A stretch of 64,000 nucleotides of DNA, from assembly GCA_918026815.1 (NCBI GenBank), contig CAKJVC010000068.1, forward strand, positions 868,001-932,000. Direction: 5' to 3'. The stretch's first letter is position 1. Each line of letters begins with the position of its first letter. Shown piece after piece: positions 45,914 to 58,050 of the stretch. The stretch is from Chalara sp. BL73 (lineage: Eukaryota; Ascomycota; Leotiomycetes; Helotiales). The notes beneath the pieces were generated by a model. It saw nothing but the letters and a program-made list of their open reading frames with translations. It had not been told where the DNA came from and did not search any database. The position numbers and the translations under genes are program-made.

Positions 45914-48622
45914 GAGCAGCACGTGGTTATTATGAACACAGCATAGACGATTGTAATGAATGTTAGGAAGGCGCTATTGTATGGGAATACACGGGGTCCA
46001 TATCCTCGATGACGATCATTTTTGGAGTTTAGAGCGATGATACATATGGTCAGACGGCCAGGATTTCTGGGATGTGTGGCAGACTGGATGACGATACCCT
46101 CCTCCCACAGCATATATTATACCCCAACTTGAGAGCAATTTATAGCGATATTCCTCTCTAGGTTCGCCTTGATTGGCGACCTGCCTAGTGGTATTCTTAG
46201 CATGACTTTTTGCTACAAATATAACGAGAAATGAAACTGCATTGCATAGAAAACTTGCTACCTGTTTTACTATCTGCCTTCCACCCAACATAAGTGTACA
46301 GTTTAGTACGGACGGGCCACTACCGTATGTTTGCAGCATGGCAAGTCTTACCGAATAGAAATGGTCCGAGATGTCGCTTACTTACCCCTTGCTTGTCCCA
46401 TTCTGTCAAGACGACATGCGTTCAAGTTGCGCTACCGTTTCATACACATCACTCCATTCTTTTGCTTATCTCCCATATCATGACGAAAGTGAGGGGAATG
46501 CTACACGGCAATACACCTTGAAACAGGTGATTTGAAACAAGATGCTGATTGATTTACAAGCTGATCAACTTTTGGGGGTTTTGGATGAACGACTTTGTCT
46601 GAGAATCGGCTCAAAGAATATATCAAGCAGATATTATACTCGGATGATTAAGGAAATAGTAAGTTAAGCCTCCTATTTATCACTTCGGTGCATAAGGCAT
46701 AATGCTGAAAAACAACATAAACCTAGTGCTCTTGAATCCTTCTTAATGAATACATAGTTGGGCCTTAAAAGGCTTACAATCGTTCTTGTACCATTTTTAG
46801 CTCATGGGAGGCGGGGCCTCCGAACGGCGATGGCAAGTGCGAATAATGCATCCGATTCTTTCAGCTTTTGAATTAGAACGACACTGTGAGATTTGAAAAA
46901 GCTATCTGGCAGCAGTGTCCAAATAGTTATATCACTGTTGCCGAAGATCTGCTTAAACATATCGAGGACAGCAATCCAGATTGGAATCTTCGGAAGGTAT
47001 ATTTTATGATGAAAGTGCTGAGCCCAGAATATTCTCGTTCACCCGGTGTGGGATGCGCGCTAGTAGACATCATGAATGTGCTATTTGATGTTGGTCATCG
47101 AATGCAGTACACAATCTGGGCACATGACAACACGCTTAATTGGAATATTCGACGCAAATAGCCCCAATCTTTCACTCGGCCTTGGCTTCTTGCTCAACTA
47201 AAGGTATGACCAGAAGTGAAAAAATTCTTCTTTCAATCTGCGTTCTCAGCCCAACTATTGTTCACCTTGTTCGGCGGCGACGACATTCCCTGGATACCAA
47301 TAGTTCTATCCAAAGCGATAAATTACCCGATGTAGTACCAGATCTAGGAGTGAAACTCACTGCCAATATTATACTTGTCTTCTTGGTCTGTTTTCCGGCG
47401 ACAACTATACTAGCTACATTAAATCGTTCAGCTACTCTGGTTATCATCAAGGATAATTGGCATGTTAGGTGCCGTCCATAGCGTATATATTCCGCAATAA
47501 TCACAAACTTCATTCCAGTAAAAAAAAAATTCTCAAATAACCCGTATGTCCGATTTCTATATGTAGATAGTTGTAGTCTTGCGATTGATCTCTACAGTAT
47601 TAAAAAATCCCATCTTGGCAAGCAATCGCTGCAGATATCGTGAATTAATGCTTAACATGATGAGCTTATCAAAAGGAGATTCTATATGGCTTGGTACAAA
47701 GTCACATCTAATGGTGAAAACATATCAAGGCTCGCATTGTTTATTCTTAGGCTATGGTGTGCATGAATGGGCAGAGTTCATAAATGTTCAGGCATAATAA
47801 CTCAGGCATCTTGATCTATTTCACTGAGCGTATCCAGACAACCCATATCATGGCCACAGTAAATTGCAAAACATTCAACGTGTAAAAATACATATAGGTG
47901 AGTTTAAAGGATGCGAGTACGATATTGGAGACTCATTAGGCGCCACGAATTAATATATCGATGCCGCATACTGGTAGGTGCGAAGTTGAGGATATCATCT
48001 ATCATTTTTAAATAAGAAACGCTCAGGTATTTGGATTCCAAGGCAATAGGGGGGGAAGATAAAAGTATATTTTGTTCCATTTTCCTCGATCACAACAACG
48101 TCGACCCCGTCTTCCTAACCAGTATCAAAGCCAAATTTTATACCATCTGTCTCCGCAAGGTATTTTGAAGAGGCCGAACGGTTAGATACAGACTGGAAGA
48201 AACCTGTACCGGGATAATGAAATTGTATGGGCACAGAACTATTCCCTTAGCTTTTATGGATCTGACCCGTCGTTTATTCTGTGTATGTGAGGGTTACTGG
48301 GCAGGGCAGGCGTGCCATTAAGTCTTGTGTATTATTAGATTGGCCGTGCTTAGGTGTTATATTGCTGAATAGTGAATATCCATTGTGTGAAGATGATGGC
48401 TTTTCAATACGCCGATCGTGACGAAGGGAATCAAGTGGCTTCTAATGTTCGTCAGTTTATCATGAGTGGCCGGGGTATTTAGAGAAAGCTAGTGCCATTG
48501 TAGTTGGGACATACCATTGGGATTTTTATAACTTGTTTTATTCTTCTAATAGCGTGCAAATGGCCAATAGTGGTATCACATCCGCAAAACTCCAAAGATA
48601 CGTAAAAATCCCAAGTCAAGTG
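45914..48622. other. 2.7 kb region with orphan ORFs
   Basis: Open frames on the plus strand at 46541-46655 (MLIDLQADQLLGVLDERLC, followed by a GTAAGT), 46886-47161 (no ATG; LLKHIEDSNPDWNLRKVYFM) and 47206-47481 (one hydrophobic span LTANIILVFLVCFPATTIL) are somewhat protein-like but could not be joined into one gene. They may be relics. The remainder (47500-48600) is AT-rich with no gene. Confidence 0.35.
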
Positions 48623-49884
48623 TCATACACTGAAAGATGAGATATAATACTGCACATCATTTAGCGTACTTTCTAACAGCGCTGGATGAAGGACTCACCG
48701 TCAAAACTGAATCATCAGCGTCGTCGTAGCTTGGAAGGTAGACATAAAGTATTAGCGCATGCTCGTCCGAGAAACCTGGAAATCTTAGTGGCTACGTAGT
48801 GAGAGGGGAAAGCAACATACATGCTATGACACGACCACCTAGTCTTCCAACGCTCAATACCTTTCCCCAGTCTCTACCATCAATCCTGACAGTTGACCAA
48901 GCGTCAGGGCCAGCATCTTTCAGCTTTGCGCTCGGATGATCAGCAGGATCTTCACCATCAACGATCTGCCTTGGATCAAGCTCGGGATTGTTGAGGCCAG
49001 TCCACACACTGGAAATATTCAGCGCATCAGTTGATATACTCAACTTTAAGCTACCATGCATGTTCGCTGCTAGCTCTAGCTTTGGAATGCTTGCTGCACC
49101 CCTTGTCCCACCAGAACCTGTCGCCAGAGCGAGCTTCGTAAATCGGTCCGAGATGGCTTTCAGCTGGATGAGCGACGGAAGCACTATGTGAGCATTTGGT
49201 TCGCGGACCCGTGGTTCGTGGATGCCTTCAACGCTGTCTGCTGTCAAGACTCTGACAGGGATGTCTTGCGTGACGATGGCCTCTCTGTCTCTTCCGAGAG
49301 TGGCATCAAGACTCTCCTCACGGAATGCATTGTCACCAAATGGATCTTGATTAGCGTTATTCAAAAAGCCGCCTGCGCTATTCCCACTACTAATGGTGTT
49401 CGTGATGATAGTCAGAGACAGCACTGGGATACCATCTTTCTTGGTTAGGCGGATGGAGGCTGATGAGGCGTTAAGTGCAGACTTCAAAGCGCGATGTAGA
49501 GGTGGAAGTGGTAGCTCCAGGTTTATTGTATTATTTGGGGCAGCTGACTGGATGGTGTAATCCTCGAATATGGATTCTACAGAAAGAGATCTTATTTTTT
49601 TTAGCTTTAGTACAGGAAATTTTGTATTATTTATCAGCTCAGCTGAGCAGGATGACATACGCCCATACTTGAGTACCAGTTTCTGGGATAATAGTGAAGC
49701 GCACAATATCGTCATCAAGCCGAACCCAAGCTACTTTCCCCAAAGAAGATAGGGATGCTGTCAGCTCTAAAATTGATCAACAATATTAGCTTGTGACACG
49801 AAGCCTTGAGGCAAAGCAGAAATAGAGCCTAGCTTTCTTACTAGAGAAGGTTGTAATATTCCGCACAGATGTCTTGAATCTCAT
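48623..49884 (-). CDS. HUS1: DNA-damage checkpoint clamp subunit Hus1
   Basis: Minus strand, five exons: 49884-49842, 49766-49661, 49590-48821, 48775-48699 and 48649-48623, giving 340 aa. It starts MRFKTSVRNITTFSKLTASL, then SSLGKVAWVRLDDDIVRFTI, IFEDYTIQSAAPNNTINLEL, LHRALKSALNASSASIRLTK, DIPVRVLTADSVEGIHEP and ISSVWTGLNNPELDP. The C-terminus has GKVLSVGRLGGRVIACFSDE, HALILYVYLPSYDDADDS and VLTYYISSFSV. This is the full pattern of a PCNA-like Hus1, part of the Rad9-Rad1-Hus1 (9-1-1) ring loaded at damaged DNA to activate ATR signalling. An insert with Ser/Gly/Asn and DPFGDNAFREESLD sits in the middle loop, as in other filamentous fungi. Intron 2 was placed so that TQVWA continues into SLSVESIFEDY; its acceptor is AAG after an A8 run. 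Confidence 0.92.
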
Positions 49885-50516
49885 CTTTGTTTTTTCCTCA
49901 GAAGATGTTACTGTGCTTAACCTTAAGCTAAAAGAATGGAATTGAAAGGTTGATAGTGCATTGGGTTTAAGGACATATGGAAACTAGTGGCTCGGCATTT
50001 GCACCTTAGGCTTCCTTTCCTATTCAAGTTTGAACAATTCACCGTCGGCTTGTGCCATTCTTCTTTTTCGAACGTTCCTTTGAAAGATATTATTTCTCAG
50101 CACAACTTTTAGATCCTTAGTGTTTATTGTTACCCTGTCTGATTAGCATCTAATTGACGACTTAACTCGTGCTTTGTAGGCTACCACGCGTTAAGCCTAT
50201 ATAGCCGCAATAGCCGCGAGCCCCTTGTGGAAACAAAGGAACAACTATTCTCCGATGAATATTTACAGCTTATCACGCTTGGATACAAGTTATGCTTAGG
50301 GAGGGTGCGAAATATGTTCTCTAGGCTACTGTCTTAGACAAGGAGATTGGGATATATTGTATAACGTACAAGAAGGCAAGGCGAAGCTTTTAATCCAAAT
50401 CCAATGCTAATTCTATGTCTCAGCATCATCTTTTTCTGCAAAATGTCTTTCACTGAACGCAAATCTTCCGAATTGGACTCCAAAGCTGTTGCGAGCTTGT
50501 CTAGATACTAGCGAAA
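49885..50516. other. Intergenic region
   Basis: HUS1 promoter and the 3' flank of the next minus-strand gene. No ORF of note; no repeats recognised. Confidence 0.5.
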
Positions 50517-52679
50517 TCAAGCATTTGAGATGTATCGTCCTCCTCTGCCCTGTGGTGAAGGTGAGCTGCTCGCATTCTCACGATGTTGCGCAACAGTATG
50601 TCCATAGTGTGGGATACTGGTAGCCCGAATGGGATGTCTGCCATAAGGAGTAGCCGGACTACTTTCAGCGAATTCATGACCAGCTTGAAAGAGTATGTAA
50701 CTGCCCTGAAAGAAGCCACTAGAGAGACGCGATCCTGAGGCGCTCTGAATCAATTTTTTTGTGTTAGGTCCTTGCTGTCTCAGTCCACTAGCATGAACTA
50801 GTGGACCATTCATGTCCTTGAGATCGTATTGAGAATGAGAGCCATAAGTATCGGCTTGAGTGATTTGGCTGGCGATGTCTCCCGGGGTCTGTCGAGAGAG
50901 ATAGTCATATACACCGGTACGAGATTGTCCGTCAGTCACATCCCCAGTATTTTGTTGAACTGGACTACCATAATTGTTTTGTGCAGTAGAAACGCTAGCA
51001 GGAATATTTTTATACGCGACAGGGCCAGATCCTGAAATACCAACAGCGCCGTCAGCTTGTGTCGGAGCCTCTTTGCTATGGTAGCCAAGGAGACGAGCGT
51101 CTACTTCTCTGAGTGATGCTTCTACCTGAGCTGTGCGCCAAGTAACCTCTGAAGGAGAAGGAGGCGAGCTTGAAAGATATCCGACATCTTTATTTCTCAC
51201 TCCTGGAGGGAAACCACCCCTAGATCGGGTTAATTCCATACTAGCCACTGCAATTGTGTTCAGCCTGCAAAAGTTAGCCCGATGTCATGTAGGGAGTTCT
51301 ATCAACTGCTTAAAGAGAGGCACGGTTTTCCATCACTTACTGTTGATGTTTTCCTTGGCCAGGGGACTGGAAAGGGTCAGGCCGGGGGACAACGTTGGCA
51401 GAACTTCGAGCGAAACCTTGAGCGCCACTGTTTGTATACAGCTGGTCACCATGGCTGTTCAAAACAGGATCAAGAGGTCTGTGTGGCTGTGAAGCATCCT
51501 ATGTTAAAAATTCAGTTCTAGGCTGGACTTATTTTGTGTTCTGGAGTTTGTATTCTTCAAACAAGAAGTAGATGACTCACTAGCATGCCGTAAGCACGGA
51601 CTTGAATATCACTATCTACCTTCTGTCCGATTGGATCTGGGGCCGGTGCACTGAAGCGAGTGTAGTGATGGGCATGACTGAGACCATCCCTTTCAACTAT
51701 AGCGTTGCTGGGCAAGTCTTTGATGGGAATATACGTTTCAGGCAAGTGTCTGGTAGGGACATGTGTCGCAGTGATAACGTGCTGTGATGGGTCAGATCCT
51801 ATTGCAGCATCATCCAATTTGATGTAACTAAAATCACTGCGAGGTCCTATCATAGGTTGTACACGGCCTTTGTTGATCTTGATGGCCGGTCCATTAGTGT
51901 CAAGTTGTCCATAACTAGTGTTAGCTCCCGCACTGTATAGCGGCGGGCCGTTTGGACCACTAACTTGTCGTCTTGCGCGTTGATATTCTTGGTGCTCATT
52001 TGCTCTTGTATTGTCTCGTGCTTGCTTGAGTCCTTTCAGTTTTTTTGGGCGGTCATGGCCATGATGTGCAGAAATTTCTAGAGCATCAGCCCGCGTTACC
52101 ACTCCATATCTAGTGTCAGAATCTCTAGGATAGGCTGCACCCGGCTTTGGCTGTCCATACGAATGTGAATAGATCGAAAGAGTATTGGATACACGAGCAA
52201 ACTTTGATGGGGTCTGAGAATAAACTTGGCCGTCTATCTGGACCATTGACTGGTTAAACAATGGCAGCTCTCTGGTTCTCCACGCATCGAACTTTTTCTC
52301 GTTGACAGTACCGTCGCCTTCGTGTCTCATCCTTGTGAGGAGGACGTTCTTGACAGTATTATCAATATGTCTGATTTGCTCGAAGAAAGGCTGGCCGGCT
52401 TGGACTTCGTCAACCATATCCTAACTATGGTTAGCGTTATATCTCAAGAGAAATAACTCATGTTTCAAGTTACCATAGGACCAAATTGAATGGTAGTTCC
52501 ATTTTCAAAAGTCTTTACCATCTGTTGCTCTTCTAAACCAACGCGAAAGTATTGCTATCAGATTGGTCAGCTGTTGTAGAAGTGTCCAGCAGTTAGAACT
52601 TTACCTGTGCCCGTCCTTCACAAGGTGTTGGTGGACGGCCAGGGACCATAACGCCCCAGTCACTCACAAGAGAAGGCAT
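50517..52679 (-). CDS. Unknown disordered fungal protein, 633 aa
   Basis: Minus strand, five exons: 52679-52605, 52554-52474, 52420-51581, 51498-51341 and 51264-50517. All phases agree. The N-terminal 120 residues look folded: MPSLVSDWGVMVPGRPPTPC, QYFRVGLEEQQMVKTFENGT, then QAGQPFFEQIRHIDNTVKNV, LLTRMRHEGDGTVNEKKF and DAWRTRELPLF. The remainder is low in hydrophobics, rich in Ser, Gly, Gln, Pro and Tyr, with recurring short elements (YGQ, SYGQLDTNGP, SHSQYDLKDMNGP), and ends GRGGRYISNA. No signal peptide, membrane span or enzyme motif. The layout, a small N-terminal domain and a long prion-like tail, could suit an RNA-granule or septal protein, but this is speculation. Function unknown. Confidence 0.7.
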
Positions 52680-53363
52680 TTTGATATTATTTTGCGCCGG
52701 GAAAGTAAGACCGTGGAGATTATTGTGTTTGAAATGGCTTGGTTGAGTCGTTTGGCGTTGTACCTGGAGAGTTTGCAGTCGCCTTCGGTTCGTTTTGATC
52801 AATATGTTGTAGTCTCGGTCTGATTCAACGTATATAAGTGATTGCTAGAGTGAATAGAAATCCGTAAACGGGGCGCCGTAAAGGACTCCGAATAATACTA
52901 CACGCACGAGATGCAAGGAGAGAATGTGCTTTGCAAAGAGGGCTGTATGCGAAGATGGTATTTCTTGGATAGAGCAAGATTGTAGTCCTATACAGAGATG
53001 TTAGTTATTCGCAATAGTGCTGCAAACTTTCAAGATTGAATTGTTTTGAAGATGATTCAAGGAAGCAGGGTGAACGGTAGCAAAGCGAGGTTTTTTCGCT
53101 CGCTTCCGTCTTGTTATCTAACTTCACAAATATATTCCTCCTGAAGGTGAGGCGGACGTAGCCTCGTCGCCACTTCCTCCTTGAGCTACAAAATAGGTCT
53201 TTTCTTCTCACAATCAACAAGCAGCGTCTTTCTGAGGAAAATATAGCTATCGCTACACGTTAAGGGGATCTCCTATAGGGTATTGTATGTCAAGATTCAT
53301 TAGTTAAAGTACGGTATGAACTGACTAATTTCTAGCACTATCGCCTTCTTCTTACGATCCAAA
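52680..53363. other. Divergent promoter region
   Basis: Between the disordered minus-strand gene and the small membrane-protein gene. The ORFs here are short and unconvincing. No repeats. Confidence 0.5.
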
Positions 53364-53645
53364 ATGACGTTCTTCCGCAATCTCATTTCACGGCCGGCCT
53401 CTACTCATCCATCAGTCAATCCCTCCGCTGACATCGCAATGCTCCCAACTCATACCCCAGCGCCAAATCAAGAGGCAACGCCGATGCCAGACCCAGCATC
53501 AGCGCTTCCAGACGGACCATTACCGCAGAATGTGAATCTGTCTTGTCTGTATATCACCATTATTGTTTCCATGTTGTTCTTCAGCGCCGCCATTGTAGCC
53601 TGGGCTTTTTATAGTATGTCCCTGGATTATACAATAAAAGTTTAA
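53364..53645 (+). CDS. Small single-pass membrane protein
   Basis: A single-exon ORF of 93 aa from ATG 53364. It has a Pro/Ala/Thr-rich N-terminal part (PTHTPAPNQEATPMPDPASA) and one clear membrane span near the C-terminus (LYITIIVSMLFFSAAIVAWA). A C-terminal anchor is likely. It is preceded by a pyrimidine-rich leader (CTATCGCCTTCTTCTTACG), which supports a promoter. A GTATGT just after the span could be a donor giving a different last exon. No family recognised. Confidence 0.45.
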   Translation: MTFFRNLISRPASTHPSVNPSADIAMLPTHTPAPNQEATPMPDPASALPDGPLPQNVNLSCLYITIIVSMLFFSAAIVAWAFYSMSLDYTIKV

Positions 53646-55827
53646 TGATGTCTGACAAAGTGGTAGCACATTTAATCTGAGCGTGAGGAGATATCGGTCT
53701 ACTGGGCAGCCTGCTGGGCACAGATAGAACGCGAGAGTTCCTGTGTGTATAGGAAAAGGTTCTTTTTAAGATGGAGCAGGATGGGTTGTGAGTCTTGAGC
53801 AAGCAGGTTCGTGCGGGATACAATATGGACAGAGCAGAATCAAATTTTCACTGCTCATTGATATTTCCAATTTCTACGTAAGCAGTACTTTTATGAGAAA
53901 TCTATTTTGCTTTCTGTGAGCATATTAGGAGCGGTAGTACCTATCCTAATGCTAAAGCCATAACACAGCGTCTTTGCAGCTAGAGTTCAAGGACACAAAG
54001 AGGCATTAGCCAAATTGTGTTCGAAACAGATATTAGCGTCACCAAAATTTGAAATAAAGAACGTCAGAAATGTGCCAGAATTAGCAATAACTTGAATTAA
54101 TCCCTTCTAAGATACAAATAATTGCTTCTACACATGCAACTCTAACTTCCCAGCTTCACGTCTACAACCGTTACCCCGGGGGTAGACACACCAGCAAGAA
54201 TAATATATATAACTATACCTGTGTGCATTGAATTTCAAGAATCATTATACATTGTCCTATCGTCGATTTGCCCATCAGATAGATCCTGTTCTCTGATCCT
54301 GCGTTGATGTTCTGATTCTGTATGCACGGGCCTCAACCTCATCCATCAAAACGACACTTCTTAAATTATCGTTATAATAGGGAGTAAAGGCGTCATTGCC
54401 CTCACGAGATGGAAGATCTCGTAAGCTTCTGGGCCATCGTAAGTGCTTCTGCGAGTGAAGCTTGCGGTCTGAGCCAAGGAATTAGCATTAGCTCTAGCAG
54501 GTGGGATATTTTTGATGGTTACATGTTCTGACAAGTTTGTTAGGCAGGATTGAAAATGACAAGTGTGTTAACGCTTGAGTGTTGAATTATATTGATGAAC
54601 AATAGTGGGCTTCTGAGGGGAATTGGAAGCGTGAATTTTAAGGTGGGTTGTTGATAACTCAGGTCTTTTGAACTCTCACGCTACTAAAAGGTAAGCTGTA
54701 CAATGCTATCGAGATGCACAACTGTGTAAGATGCCATGCTTCATAGAAATCTAAACCAGATTTTACATACTTCAGCATTTCTACGAGTTCTGGTTGCATA
54801 TTGGGAGTTATAGGTGACAGCCCACTTCATGGACTACGCGATCTTTACTTTTCTCTCTCTCCTTAATTTCCTTGCCTTTGAATACTAGTTTTTTCATAAG
54901 GAACTCTTTTATGAACGCGTTGTTTGGCTATGAAGAGACCACCAGACTGCGGCTATATTCTCAAGCCTTAGGATATATACTGTTAGAGAAAGCCTGCTTG
55001 GCACTGCTGTATACTTCTGTCATTCTGCTAGTAAGCTAAGCTTGCAGGTTTATCAAACTTCCTATACTCGAAATATATATACAACTATACTATAGTTTTT
55101 GATATGTACTGCGTTATACTTGATATATTTGGTTACCTTTGGGGCAATACTTTAACAATACCAACTCCTTTCAAAATCAACCTCACAACTATGAAGGTCT
55201 GTGGCGTGCACTCTTGGAATGCAAAAATAAAATTTAAGATTAAATACTCTTTTATTTATGCTTATACCATCTTTCAATAAAATCCAAATAGAAAAGATCC
55301 ATCTTCAAGCTCCCGTCTATTATAGCCTTTGTGTAACCACGGTGTCAAGCCATGATCAGGGGTGCTGCCAGCATGACCACCGTTATCCCACATGCTTCAC
55401 GTGTCTTGAAGCTTAATTTCTGCTAGTATCCGCCCAACAACCAAAACCACGGAACCGCTTTCCTGTGTTCTCCCTCCTTGAAAGATGCCTGGCACTGGCA
55501 GGTTTGCGCGTGATGGGTCCTATGTCAGATGGCTTCTTCAACCCTTGTTCAGGATATTCTCTGTTGTCAATAGGCGAGACAGGCTGGATGACGTCTAAAA
55601 TTTAATAGAAAGGTGTGGCTACTCTAGATCAAAAAAATGACTCGTGGCTACAAGACGCAGAAGTGGGCAATAGATAAAGAGCCATGCGGCTTGCAAGGTG
55701 AAGTCCTGGCTTGGGTAAACTTCCTTGTTTAAACTTCAGCAAACACGCCGCCCAGCCATACTCTAGAAGTCAGTTAAACCTCAAGATTCTGCCATTTTTG
55801 TTGCGCCTTCTAATTGTAAAATCTAGC
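53646..55827. other. 2.2 kb AT-rich region without a gene
   Basis: Very few open frames. The stretch 54860-55200 is rich in TA steps and could be decayed sequence. The last part is the promoter of the RING gene; the open frame before ATG 55828 lacks an upstream ATG. No repeats could be matched within the window. Confidence 0.5.
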
Positions 55828-56400
55828 ATGGTCAAAGCACTAACTCCTGTGTTATCTGTTCCACGACAGTCCCTTACTCTTCCTGTGCAACAGCAATGTT
55901 CTATATGCGATGAGGTATTGGGAATTCCAAGAGAGGATGGAACGATTGAGACGGCTGCTATTCTTCCTTGCTCCCACGTCTTCGGTAACATTTGTATTTC
56001 ACGATGGCTAGAGACGGAATCTGCAAACCATGACTGTCCTATCTGTCGCAGGAAGATGGTGTATTCGAAGTGCGGACATCCGATAAAGCCTTGTGATACA
56101 TTCCGTGCGCCTCGCTGTGTACAGGAGAAAGACATGCCCGAAAGGTGTTTGGTTTGTAGAGCAGGCGGTGAGCTAGCGAAGGTGCTTAAGCTCATGGATG
56201 AGAGGCGACAAGCAGAGGAACGTATCCTGCAAGGTCTAAGAATGCAAGCATTGTCTTGTGTTGGGATGTTTGGAGGCATGTGCTGGAGTTCGGTTGAGAG
56301 CATTGACGAGCGGGTTGAGCTTGTAAAAAGGAGGTGGAGTTTTGCAGTCGATGCACTGTGCTATGATTTTGAGGAGAAGGAAGGACGTGAGCAGTGGTAA
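55828..56400 (+). CDS. RING-finger protein, variant zinc site
   Basis: Single exon, 190 aa, from the first ATG at 55828. The RING spans about residues 24-73: C24-S-I-C27, then C48-S-H50-VFG-NI-C56 and C70-P-I-C73. The position that usually holds the fifth Cys/His ligand is Gly53, the HVFGxxC form seen in many fungal RING proteins. An E3 ubiquitin ligase role is usual for this family but not certain here. A second Cys cluster follows (CGHPIKPCDTFRAPRC and CLVC), then a helical C-terminus (ELVKRRWSFAVDALCYDFEE). The frame stays open upstream to about 55711 but without an ATG. Confidence 0.7.
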   Translation: MVKALTPVLSVPRQSLTLPVQQQCSICDEVLGIPREDGTIETAAILPCSHVFGNICISRWLETESANHDCPICRRKMVYSKCGHPIKPCDTFRAPRCVQEKDMPERCLVCRAGGELAKVLKLMDERRQAEERILQGLRMQALSCVGMFGGMCWSSVESIDERVELVKRRWSFAVDALCYDFEEKEGREQW

Positions 56401-56535
56401 CTTTGTATCTGGAAGTAATCATAAATCTGGATACCCTCTGGAGTATGAAGATACCGTGGACTCTGGTTGGCCATGCCTTCCTGTGAATACATTCATGCAT
56501 CTGCTTCTTTAGTCGCAAGCCGCCGAGCGTTCTAA

Positions 56536-57044
56536 TCATCGTGATACACTTCTACGACGATCGGGGTCGTCATCGTCGTCGCTATCGTCTTTGAATCCTT
56601 CTTCTAAATCCCGGCTTAGCCGTCTTTCATCAATGTCCGCTCCTCTTCGTGAATCTAGCGATAATGCCTCCCTCCGATTATTTTCCACTTCATACAACTC
56701 TTCTCCCTCGTCCTCATCAAAGTCACTACCGGCCCCGTCTTCCGCAATGACCGTCTGCCGACTCCTTTCGAAATTCGCTCTCCAAGAAGAAGGGATGAAC
56801 AAACCGGCTAGAGCACTTTGTATTCTGTGCCGCAGAGAAGTTGTATGGTCGGAAATCGTGTTCAACGGAAGGTAATTGCTGTATCTCCCTCTGTATCGCT
56901 TCCATATTGGCACAATAAGGAATGTAACAAAGAGGTAGAGGAGAAGCGAAATGAGTGCTGGAACAACAATAGTCTGACGGGTCTTAGCATAGAGCAGAAC
57001 GGTTCAGAGACGAAACTAACTTTGAGTAATGATAGATTAGCCAT
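56536..57044 (-). CDS. Small type I-like membrane protein with acidic tail
   Basis: Minus strand, two exons: 57044-57021 (MANLSLLK) and 56973-56536, joined in phase over a 47-nt intron (GTTAGT...CCCGTCAG), giving 153 aa. The junction creates one strong membrane span at about residues 9-32 (TIVVPALISLLLYLFVTFLI), followed by basic PIWKRYRGRYSNYLPLN and TTSLRHRIQSALAGLFIPSS, then an acidic cytosolic part (DFDEDEGEELYEVE) and a tail with DDSDDDDDPDRRR. An unspliced reading would miss the span. This resembles a conserved small fungal protein of unknown role that I cannot name. It converges on the RING gene 136 bases away. Confidence 0.65.
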
Positions 57045-58050
57045 CTCAGCCGATTCTGCGCTTCGAAACTGTACAAGGAATGTGAAGGTTTGGCTTCGCT
57101 CGCAGACAACAAGGCTGACACCTCTTTGGTGCTATTCAAAGTCACGGCTGAAAGCTGCTGTTGATTATCGGATTCAGTCCCTCGGCAGCTGACTTTCTAG
57201 TATCATTTCACTAGCTTATATTAGACAGTGCACAAAACCTACAGACAGAATACACTGTAAGAGGAAGTCCAAGCTGAAGCCGTTAAGAGTCCGACGTCTG
57301 TTGCATCTGGAGTGGTGTCGTGGTCTTCTTCACAACTGCCAACTACGGTACCCCAGAAAGTCAGGGGGTGCGGACCCAATCCAATGAATCGCCAACCCAT
57401 CGACACCAGAAGGCGAGCCGAAGAAGCGCCCATATTCAATACAGTTCTACCATCTCCTATTTCTCCCTGATCCACTCCTTTAGTTTGTCCATCCTCTTCG
57501 CTCTGTAATTATCGAACGATTTTCCTTCCTGTGCACGACAGTCCACTTGCAAGAGAGTGTTTTGCATCTGCAAGTCCCGTGGAACAACGTTTCAGCCCTT
57601 GCCTTTCACCAACTGCCATCGACCAGGGGCGGATATCTCTGCAGAGGGCTTTCTCTCATTTTGCTTGCTTTCTTTATGTTTGGAAGCTCGATACTGGAAA
57701 TAATATAGGCGGGTTGCGCACAGAAAGGCAGTCTGCGGGGAAGTTTGTGAGTTCTGGTTCCTTTACCTAACTCCTTCACCTTTGAAGGAGTGGACATGAC
57801 TTGTGGCATAATTATTTTGAGTCGCAGATTCGAGGAACTTTATGCTGACCGGTGTATGAATGTAGAAACCCCCGGATTAGACAGAGAGGTAGCACAGAGA
57901 CTGGTGGTTCATCACTGATGTTCATAATGCCATTTGGCTCTTGTCAAGGCACTCAATGATAATTACAGGAATTGGGTCCAGGCCAGGCGCATCTAGGAAT
58001 ATTCGCAAGTTGCGCAATTGAAACGGCTAGCTCGTGGGCCGCAGGTGGCC
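57045..58050. other. Divergent promoter region before the formin
   Basis: About 1 kb between the small membrane-protein gene (minus) and the formin (plus). The ORFs visible are short and unconvincing. The pyrimidine-rich patch near 57450-57520 may be part of the formin promoter. Confidence 0.5.

Noticed and set aside
49188..49448. Plus-strand ORFs inside HUS1
   Set aside because: Antisense shadows of the HUS1 third exon.
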